A stretch of DNA of 50,881 nt, from the NCBI GenBank assembly GCA_025458915.1, contig JALORL010000001.1:1-50881 (forward strand), in the 5' to 3' direction. This stretch comes from Hydrogenophaga sp. (lineage in GTDB: Bacteria > Pseudomonadota > Gammaproteobacteria > Burkholderiales > Burkholderiaceae_C). Below, in pieces: positions 45,996 to 50,881 of this stretch (the stretch's first letter is position 1; every line of letters starts with the position of its first letter). Below the pieces are notes generated by a model. The model was given only the letters and a program-made list of their open reading frames with translations, was not told where the DNA came from and did no database searches. A program made the position numbers and the translations under genes.

Positions 45996-46017
45996 TTTTA
46001 GGCCGCCAGACCTAAAA
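45996..46017. repeat. Second inverted repeat abutting the palindrome
   Basis: TTTTAGG (45996-46002) and CCTAAAA (46011-46017) are perfect arms around an 8-base spacer, directly next to the 26-bp palindrome. Confidence 0.7.
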
Positions 46018-46032
46018 TGCTGCAACGCAACA
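46018..46032. promoter_or_regulatory. Candidate PhaR box upstream of the phasin promoter
   Basis: TGCTGCAACGCAACA resembles the TGC-rich, GCAA-containing sites bound by PhaR in front of phasin genes of other bacteria. Similarity judged by eye. Confidence 0.35.
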
Positions 46033-46040
46033 AAAAAGGC

Positions 46041-46068
46041 TTGCCAGGTCTTTCCCAATGTCTATAAT
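46041..46068 (+). promoter_or_regulatory. Strong promoter of the phasin gene
   Basis: -35 TTGCCA (46041-46046), 16-bp spacer and consensus -10 TATAAT (46063-46068). Transcription should begin near 46075, giving a leader of about 107 bases. Confidence 0.82.
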
Positions 46069-46078
46069 TCGCTCCATG

Positions 46079-46092
46079 TTGCAGTGCAGCAA
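46079..46092. promoter_or_regulatory. Candidate PhaR operator at the phasin transcription start
   Basis: TTGCAGTGCAGCAA is a near-palindrome (TTGC...GCAA) a few bases after the predicted start of transcription, a good position for a repressor of phasin expression. Confidence 0.45.
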
Positions 46093-46181
46093 ATCTGCCA
46101 GGTGCCTCCCGCACGGGATCGGCGCAGTGGTCCGAAGCAGCCTTCAACACCCCTCGACATCAACCCCCATGGAGTATGAAC

Positions 46182-46724
46182 ATGCTGACCGCTGAACAAA
46201 TCGTCGCCGCCCAGAAAGCCAACATCGAGACCCTCTTCGGTCTCACCCAGAAAGCCTTTGAAGGCGTGGAAAAGCTGGTGGAACTGAATCTCCAAGCCAC
46301 GCGGGCTGCCCTGTCCGAGTCTGCCAACAACGCACAGGCCATGATGAGCGTGAAAGACGCCCAGGAACTGCTGACCCTGCAAGCCAGCCTGATGCAGCCC
46401 CTGGCCGAGAAGACCGTGGCCTACAGCCGCCACCTGTACGACATTGCCTCCGGCACCACCAGCGAATTCAGCAAGGCTGCCGAGGCGCAGGCCACCGACG
46501 CGCAGAAGAAATTCATGGCTGTGGTCGACAACGCTGCCAAGAACGCTCCTGCCGGTTCCGAAACCGCCGTGGCTGTCATGAAGAGCGCCGTCTCTGCCGC
46601 CAACAATGCCATGGAGTCGGTGCAGAAAGCTGTCAAGCAAGCCACCGAAATGGCTGAAGCCAATTTCAACACCGTTACCGCACAGGCCGTGACCGCCACC
46701 AAGGCCGCCGCCAAGAAGCGTTGA
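46182..46724 (+). CDS. phaP: Phasin family protein (PHA granule coat)
   Basis: A 180-aa all-helical amphipathic protein that coats polyhydroxyalkanoate granules. [20 protein letters not shown] opens the typical PhaP sequence, followed by [40 protein letters not shown] and an Ala/Lys-rich C-terminus (TKAAAKKR). The ATG chosen lies 7 bases after GGAG; the ATG two codons earlier is too close to that site. Strong promoter and strong terminator mark it as a highly expressed single-gene unit. Confidence 0.94.
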   Translation: MLTAEQIVAAQKANIETLFGLTQKAFEGVEKLVELNLQATRAALSESANNAQAMMSVKDAQELLTLQASLMQPLAEKTVAYSRHLYDIASGTTSEFSKAAEAQATDAQKKFMAVVDNAAKNAPAGSETAVAVMKSAVSAANNAMESVQKAVKQATEMAEANFNTVTAQAVTATKAAAKKR

Positions 46725-46906
46725 TGGCCTGTGGGACCGGCCTCGCTGGTCCCGGATGGGGGAGATCTTGTGATTGTTCCAGGACACCCCATCTGACTTT
46801 GCATCAAGGTTTCCAAGCTGGTGCTGATTGGCAGCCCCTGCGAAATCCTTTTTCCTGGTTGTCTCCTCGGGTCCTTTTCGAAATTCGGTTTCATCGGACC
46901 CCTTCA
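46725..46906 (+). other. Long structured 3' UTR of phaP
   Basis: About 180 bases without a gene between the phasin stop and its terminator. Two further stems are visible: GGGACC / GGTCCC (46733-46738, 46748-46753) and GGGTCC / GGACCC (46869-46874, 46896-46901). No convincing open frame with a ribosome site is seen. The rest of the 399-base gap holds the terminator and the next promoter. Confidence 0.5.
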
Positions 46907-46936
46907 AGCCCTCGCGGAAACGCGGGGGCTTTTTTT
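46907..46936 (+). terminator. Rho-independent terminator of phaP
   Basis: AGCCCTCGCG (46907-46916), GAAA tetraloop and CGCGGGGGCT form a 10-bp stem with one G-T pair, followed by T6 or more. Confidence 0.93.
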
Positions 46937-47013
46937 ATGCGCGGTTGACAAGGGGCGGTCCGTGCACCTCCTCGGGCAGTGGGTGCGCGTTGCCCCTTTT
47001 TGTTTTGACGTTA

Positions 47014-47042
47014 TTGATAACCATTCTCGTTTCTGTTATCAT
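47014..47042 (+). promoter_or_regulatory. Fur-type promoter of the ferric-binding protein gene
   Basis: -35 TTGATA (47014-47019), 17-bp spacer and an extended -10 (TG at 47034-47035, TATCAT 47037-47042). The spacer holds GATAACCATTCTCGTTTC, which matches the classical Fur-box pattern. Iron repression is inferred. Confidence 0.8.
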
Positions 47043-47123
47043 TTTGGACAGCGTGACCGCTCGTGCGCTTGCCCAGCGGAAACCGCGCTCCCGTTCATCG
47101 CATCACCCTTCAAGACCCTGCCC

Positions 47124-48173
47124 ATGAAAACCTCGACCCGACTGAACATCGCCTTGGCCGCCATCGCCACCGGCATCGCCCTGCCCGCCTTCGCACAGGA
47201 CAAGGTGCTCAACCTGTACTCGGCCCGCCACTACCAGACCGACGAGGTGGTGTACGAGACTTTCACCAGGACCACTGGTATCAAGATCAACCGCGTCGAT
47301 GCGGACGACGCCGGTATCGTGGCCCGACTGCGCGCCGAAGGCGCCGCCTCACCCGCCGACGTGGTGTTGCTGGTGGACGCCGCACGCATGGCGGCAGCCG
47401 ACGCCCAGGGCCTGTTCCAGCCCATCAAGTCGGCCAAGCTCGACGCCGCCATTCCAGCCAACCTGCGCGCTGCACCGACCGCCGACGGCGTGACCTGGAC
47501 CGGCTTCTCCACCCGTGCCCGTGTCATCGTGTACGACCCGACCCGCGTGAAGCCAGAAGACGTGGCGACCTACGAGCAGCTCGCCGATCCAAAGCTCAAA
47601 GGCATGGTGTGCACCCGCTCGGGCTCGCACCCCTACAACCTGTCGTTGTTCGCTACGGTGGTGGAACGGGTGGGCGACCAGAAGGGTGAAGCCTGGCTGA
47701 AGGGCATCGTCGACAACATGGCGCGCGCCCCCAAGGGAGGAGACACCGACCAGATCCGGGCTGTGGCCAGTGGCGAATGCGGCGTGGCCATCACCAACAC
47801 CTACTATTACGCCCGCCTGCTGAAGTCCAGCAAGCCCGAAGACAAAGCGGTCACCGACAAGGTCCGCGTGGTCTTCCCCAACCAGGGCACCAGCGGCACC
47901 CATGTGAACATTGCTGGTGCCGCCGTGGCCAAGCACGCCAAGAACCGCGACAACGCCATCGCCTTCATGGAGTTCCTGGCCAGCCCGTTTGCCCAGGACT
48001 ACTTTGCCAACGGCAACAACGAGTTCGCTGCGGCCAAGGGCGTGAAGGTGGACAACCCCGCCCTGCGTGCGATCGGGGGCGACGACTTCAAACCGGAAAC
48101 GGTGCCACTGGCCTCGGTGGCGAAAAACCTGACGAAGGTACAGCAGATGCTGGACCGCGTCGGCTTCAAATGA
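47124..48173 (+). CDS. fbpA: Fe(3+) ABC transporter periplasmic substrate-binding protein
   Basis: Ferric-iron-binding protein of 349 aa from the FbpA/FutA family. A signal peptide ends at about AFAQ (residue 24-25). The mature protein begins KVLNLYSARHYQTDE. The paired iron-binding tyrosines are in TNTYYYARLL, and FPNQGTSGTHVNIAGAAV is typical of the family. Expected partners, an FbpB permease and FbpC ATPase, are not next to it, so it must use transporter genes elsewhere. A Fur-type promoter and a terminator frame it as a monocistron. Confidence 0.94.
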   Translation: MKTSTRLNIALAAIATGIALPAFAQDKVLNLYSARHYQTDEVVYETFTRTTGIKINRVDADDAGIVARLRAEGAASPADVVLLVDAARMAAADAQGLFQPIKSAKLDAAIPANLRAAPTADGVTWTGFSTRARVIVYDPTRVKPEDVATYEQLADPKLKGMVCTRSGSHPYNLSLFATVVERVGDQKGEAWLKGIVDNMARAPKGGDTDQIRAVASGECGVAITNTYYYARLLKSSKPEDKAVTDKVRVVFPNQGTSGTHVNIAGAAVAKHAKNRDNAIAFMEFLASPFAQDYFANGNNEFAAAKGVKVDNPALRAIGGDDFKPETVPLASVAKNLTKVQQMLDRVGFK

Positions 48174-48194
48174 CCCCGGACCACCCGGCGTCCA

Positions 48195-48218
48195 AGCCCG
48201 CTTCTCGCGGGCTTTTTT
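48195..48218 (+). terminator. Rho-independent terminator after fbpA
   Basis: AGCCCGC (48195-48201), TTCTC loop, GCGGGCT (48207-48213), then a T6 run. Confidence 0.93.
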
Positions 48219-48229
48219 GTCGGCGATAA

Positions 48230-48251
48230 TTGACGTTTACGTCAACGTCAA
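48230..48251. promoter_or_regulatory. Overlapping LiuR-like palindromes upstream of the SDR gene
   Basis: TTGACGTTTACGTCAA (48230-48245) is a perfect palindrome with 7-base arms. A second, shifted copy TTTACGTCAACGTCAA (48236-48251) overlaps it. Both match the ACGT-centred pattern reported for LiuR, the MerR-family regulator of branched-chain amino-acid catabolism. Confidence 0.65.
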
Positions 48252-48275
48252 TTCCACCCCCAAGAGGAGCACATC

Positions 48276-49034
48276 ATGGACATCGCAGGCAAAGTCTTCA
48301 TCGTCACCGGCGGCGCGTCGGGCCTGGGTGAAGGAACGGCGCGCATGCTGGCGGCCAACGGCGGCAAGGTGGTGATTGCCGACATGCAGGTCGAGAAAGG
48401 CGAAGCCGTGGCCCAGGAAATCGGTGGCGTGTTCGTCAAGTGCGACGTCAGCAATGAAGCCGATGGCCAGGCAGTTGTCGCCAAGGCCATGTCGTTCGGC
48501 AAGCTGATGGGCCTGGTGAACTGCGCCGGCATTGCCCCGGCCGAAAAAACCGTGGGCAAGAACGGCGCACATTCGCTGGCCGTCTACACCAAGACCATCA
48601 TGGTCAATCTGGTGGGCAGCTTCAACATGATCCGCCTCGCCGCCGACGCCATGTGCAAGAACGAACCAGAATCCACGGGTGAGCGCGGCGTGATGATCTC
48701 CACCGCCAGCGTGGCGGCCTATGATGGCCAGATCGGCCAGGCCGCCTACGCCGCGTCCAAGGGCGGCGTGGTCGGCATGACGCTGCCGATTGCGCGTGAC
48801 CTGGCGCGTAACGGCATCCGCAACATGACGATTGCCCCTGGCATCTTCGGCACACCCATGCTGTTCGGCATGCCGCAGGAGGTTCAGGACGCGCTGGCCG
48901 CCAGCGTGCCCTTCCCCAGCCGCCTGGGCACCCCCGCCGATTACGCCAAGCTGGCCAAGCACATCATCGAGAACGACATGCTGAACGGCGAGGTGATCCG
49001 CCTGGACGGCGCGATCCGGCTCGCCCCGCGCTGA
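48276..49034 (+). CDS. Short-chain dehydrogenase, 3-hydroxyacyl-CoA dehydrogenase (HSD17B10-like)
   Basis: A 252-aa NAD-dependent short-chain dehydrogenase. The cofactor loop [14 protein letters not shown], the NCAGIAPAE segment, catalytic Ser in STASV, and the Tyr/Lys pair in AAYAASKGG are all present. [20 protein letters not shown] places it with 2-methyl-3-hydroxybutyryl-CoA / 3-hydroxyacyl-CoA dehydrogenases of isoleucine and fatty-acid breakdown. AGAGGAG lies upstream of the start. The double LiuR-like box supports a role in branched-chain amino-acid degradation; exact substrate is inference. Confidence 0.92.
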   Translation: MDIAGKVFIVTGGASGLGEGTARMLAANGGKVVIADMQVEKGEAVAQEIGGVFVKCDVSNEADGQAVVAKAMSFGKLMGLVNCAGIAPAEKTVGKNGAHSLAVYTKTIMVNLVGSFNMIRLAADAMCKNEPESTGERGVMISTASVAAYDGQIGQAAYAASKGGVVGMTLPIARDLARNGIRNMTIAPGIFGTPMLFGMPQEVQDALAASVPFPSRLGTPADYAKLAKHIIENDMLNGEVIRLDGAIRLAPR

Positions 49035-49055
49035 TCCTCGCGGCCCCTTACAAAG

Positions 49056-49077
49056 GCCGGCCCCAGGGCCGGCTTTA
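49056..49077 (+). terminator. Terminator hairpin after the SDR gene
   Basis: GCCGGCCC (49056-49063) pairs with GGGCCGGC (49066-49073), followed by a short T-tract. It lies between convergent genes. Confidence 0.65.
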
Positions 49078-49101
49078 TGCATGGTGCCCGGCAGCAGGCC
49101 G

Positions 49102-50490
49102 TTAGGCCTTGTTAATGAGTGCGTCAGCCGGATTGTGAGACCGGGCGCGTGCCGGCATCGCAGGCGTCCCCATCACGCTGTACCAGTCCAGCCGGCGGGT
49201 GGCGACCATGATGGCGCCGAGCACACCGAACAGCAGCAGCGAGCCCATCATGAGCGCGTTGTCCTCGGAGATCAGGATGCCGTAGAGCACGCCGTACAAG
49301 GCCACCAGCAGCCCGCTCATGAACAGCGCCGATCGCCAGCCGCCCAGCACATGGGCGAGGTAGTGGGTGAGCAAACCAATGCAGGCAGCGCTGGCCAACA
49401 GGTAGGCAGGAAAGAAACCGATCTGCTCCGAGAACGACAGCAGCATCAGGAAGAACAGCACCAGCGCTGCGCCGATCATCAGGTACTGCATGGGGTGGAT
49501 GCGCCAGCGCCGCACCATCTCCAGCACGAAGAACGCCGCGAAGGTGAGCACGATGAACATGGTGGCGTACTTGGTGGCGCGCTCGGTCAGTCGATAAACG
49601 TCCACTGGGTTGGCCAGGGACACGCTCAGGGTGTCGAGCGCCCTGCTGCGCTCCACGTCCTGCAGGAAGGTCTGCTGCGCGCGGGTGGAGAGCGCCGGCA
49701 CGCTCCAGCTCGCTTCAAACCCCTGCGCCATCACGGTGCGGTCCCGGGGCAGGAAGTCGCCACCGAAACTCGGGTGTGGCCAGTTGGCGCTGAGCTTGAC
49801 GGTGTTCGCGTCGGCTAGCGGTACCCAGCCCATCTGCCCGGTTCCCGCGACCTCCATGCCGAGGCTGAAGGCAATCCTCTTCCCCGGCTGGAGCACAGCC
49901 GCATCGAAGGATGCCGCCAGCGGAAGGCGGGCGGGCAGCTTGTCGGTGTTGGTGGCTGGCCCTACGTTGAGAGGAACACCTCCCAGGGTGAGTTGCGGTG
50001 GGCTCAGCAGGCCCCGCAAGTCGCTCAGACCCACCAGCAACCGGGGCTCACCCAGGGTGATCCTGCCGCCCGGTTCCTGGGGCTGCGGCGGCATCCAGAC
50101 AAAGTGGCCCGTGCTGTCGTGGCGGCTGTTGAACACCGTCACCGGGAAAATGCCGCGCCAGCGCGTTTCGGTACCGAGCTGGCTGCGTGTGTCCATCTGC
50201 TGGGGAAAGTACAGCTTGGTGCGGTAGGCCACCATGGGCTCTTCCCGCGTCTGCATGGCGTCGCCGTTGACGAACACGGTGCGTGTGTAGCTCTCGGTAT
50301 AGGGAACCTGCAGCACCGGCCCCACCAGCACTTGCGGACCGGCATGGGCGCGCGCCACTTCGGTTTCGGCTTCAGACCGGCGGGCACTGCGTTCTTCAAT
50401 CAGGCCCTGCACCATCAGCAGGGGAATGGCGAGCAGCAACATGAGCAGGCCGATGACGGCAACTTTGCTCAACAGGGGATTTCGGTTCAT
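49102..50490 (-). CDS. creD: Inner membrane protein CreD
   Basis: A 462-aa envelope protein of the CreBC regulon. It has an N-terminal helix (AVIGLLMLLLAIPLLMVQGL), a large periplasmic domain (residues about 30-310, with LYFPQQMDTRSQLGTETRWR-like CreD features), and a C-terminal block of about five or six helices (IGAALVLFFLMLLSFSEQIG, LLFGVLGAIMVATRR). CreD affects envelope integrity and beta-lactam responses in several bacteria. The gene starts one base after a 12-bp hairpin that contains its only Shine-Dalgarno-like sequence (GGAG). Confidence 0.94.
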   Translation of the reverse strand: MNRNPLLSKVAVIGLLMLLLAIPLLMVQGLIEERSARRSEAETEVARAHAGPQVLVGPVLQVPYTESYTRTVFVNGDAMQTREEPMVAYRTKLYFPQQMDTRSQLGTETRWRGIFPVTVFNSRHDSTGHFVWMPPQPQEPGGRITLGEPRLLVGLSDLRGLLSPPQLTLGGVPLNVGPATNTDKLPARLPLAASFDAAVLQPGKRIAFSLGMEVAGTGQMGWVPLADANTVKLSANWPHPSFGGDFLPRDRTVMAQGFEASWSVPALSTRAQQTFLQDVERSRALDTLSVSLANPVDVYRLTERATKYATMFIVLTFAAFFVLEMVRRWRIHPMQYLMIGAALVLFFLMLLSFSEQIGFFPAYLLASAACIGLLTHYLAHVLGGWRSALFMSGLLVALYGVLYGILISEDNALMMGSLLLFGVLGAIMVATRRLDWYSVMGTPAMPARARSHNPADALINKA

Positions 50491-50491
50491 T

Positions 50492-50525
50492 CAAGACTCC
50501 GGGTTGAAAGGTGCCCGGAGTCTTG
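50492..50525 (-). promoter_or_regulatory. Perfect hairpin burying the creD ribosome-binding site
   Basis: On the - strand CAAGACTCCGGG pairs perfectly over 12 bases with CCCGGAGTCTTG, loop of 10 bases, ending one base before the creD ATG. The GGAG in the 3' arm is the only visible ribosome site and is fully base-paired. Confidence 0.75.
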
Positions 50526-50565
50526 CCAGCGGCTGCGAAGCCGGTGTGCGCTGGCGCGGAATTTT

Positions 50566-50581
50566 GTGCAGCGAATGTGAA
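50566..50581 (-). promoter_or_regulatory. Candidate cre-tag (CreB binding site)
   Basis: On the - strand TTCAC-ATTCGC-TGCAC differs by one base from the E. coli CreB direct-repeat consensus TTCAC-N6-TTCAC. It lies in the creC-creD gap, upstream of creD. Confidence 0.6.
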
Positions 50582-50586
50582 ACGGC

Positions 50587-50881
50587 TCAGACCGGCAGGC
50601 GCCAGAAAGCCACGCAGCCGGTGCCATCGGCCCGGTTCTGCACCTGGATCTGACCCCCGTGCAGGTCGCTCACTTCCCTCACCAGACACAGGCCGAGGCC
50701 GGAGCTCTTTTCCTGTGCATCGCCCCGGGGCAACGAGTAGAAGCGCTCGAAGATGCGGTCCTGCGCGTACGGGGGAATGCCTGGCCCCTGGTCTTGAACA
50801 GACCACACCAGTTGATGGTCGACGCGTTTCAGAGTCACCCGCAGCTCGCCGCCTTGGGGCGAGAAGTCAATGGCGTTGTCC
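50587..50881 (-). CDS. creC: Sensor histidine kinase CreC, C-terminal fragment
   Basis: The last 97 residues or so of a histidine kinase ATPase domain; the 5' part lies beyond the window. NAIDFSPQGGELRV is the N-box, VQDQGPGIPPYAQDRIFERF the G1 box, and SSGLGLCLVREVSDLHGG the G2 box. Identification as CreC rests mainly on creD being the next gene, as in the creABCD operon, and on DFSP in the N-box. Confidence 0.85.
   Translation of the reverse strand, partial: DNAIDFSPQGGELRVTLKRVDHQLVWSVQDQGPGIPPYAQDRIFERFYSLPRGDAQEKSSGLGLCLVREVSDLHGGQIQVQNRADGTGCVAFWRLPV

Noticed and set aside
45924..46058. A longer HDAC-like protein starting at ATG 46058
   Set aside because: It would code through both inverted repeats and add a 45-residue N-terminus unlike the family; the GTG at 45923 gives the expected start.
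1..50881. CRISPR arrays, IS elements, prophage genes or toxin-antitoxin pairs
   Set aside because: No spaced direct repeats, transposase, integrase or phage-like proteins, and no recognisable toxin-antitoxin pair, were seen on either strand. The window reads as ordinary chromosomal backbone.

Overview
This is a GC-rich chromosomal segment of a betaproteobacterium, most likely family Comamonadaceae (Hydrogenophaga or a close relative). The support is the family-level look of the proteins together with an EarP/EF-P pair carrying Arg32, a 90-aa HU, a phasin that points to polyhydroxyalkanoate storage, an NlpD-surE-pcm cluster and a uvrC-pgsA pair. The genus is inference; no 16S gene is present. 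Almost all of the window is tightly packed protein-coding DNA, with two tRNAs and no rRNA, CRISPR array, IS element or prophage.

Region by region. 1-6.5 kb: an iron-uptake block on the + strand (3' part of a siderophore receptor, a PiuC-type hydroxylase, an unusual FMN alpha-hydroxy-acid enzyme, then a Fur-type promoter, a 25-residue membrane micro-ORF, tonB, exbB, exbD and hemP), followed on the - strand by a HbpS/GlcG-like protein. 6.7-8.0 kb: a YccA/Bax-inhibitor-1 membrane protein and a small lipoprotein. 8.0-13.1 kb (- strand): surE-pcm-nlpD, but with a PolB-type exonuclease and rlmD where rpoS stands in the textbook order. 13.2-17.0 kb: a quinone oxidoreductase, a DUF3096 peptide, tRNA-His, ppiD, tRNA-Val and hup. 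17.3-19.4 kb: a D-malate/tartrate dehydrogenase and its divergent LysR regulator with a clear palindromic operator. 19.4-26.8 kb: an EamA exporter, pgsA, uvrC, then earP, efp, an AEC transporter and a LOG-family protein.

26.8-33.5 kb: a complete tripartite RND multidrug pump (outer-membrane factor, pump, adaptor) and a divergent TetR repressor, separated by an operator whose arms match the E. coli AcrR box. 33.5-39.5 kb: a six-gene Mrp cation/proton antiporter operon with fused A and B subunits. 39.6-45.9 kb (- strand): a chain of mostly overlapping genes (HDAC-like deacetylase, thioesterase, nitroreductase, FKBP, 2-hydroxyacid dehydrogenase, rmuC, MFS transporter). 46-49 kb (+ strand): phasin, a Fur-type-promoter-driven ferric-iron binding protein, and a short-chain dehydrogenase preceded by a double LiuR-like box. 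49.1-50.9 kb (- strand): creD and the 3' end of the creC sensor kinase.

Nothing here is a whole new defence or mobile system. The most interesting signals are regulatory and architectural: a micro-ORF between a Fur-type promoter and tonB, a creD ribosome-binding site buried in a 12-bp perfect hairpin next to a near-consensus cre-tag, two adjacent inverted repeats between the deacetylase and phasin genes, a double LiuR-like box, the AcrR-identical operator arms, a 44-residue duplication in RmuC, and an FMN enzyme next to piuC that has lost several canonical active-site residues.
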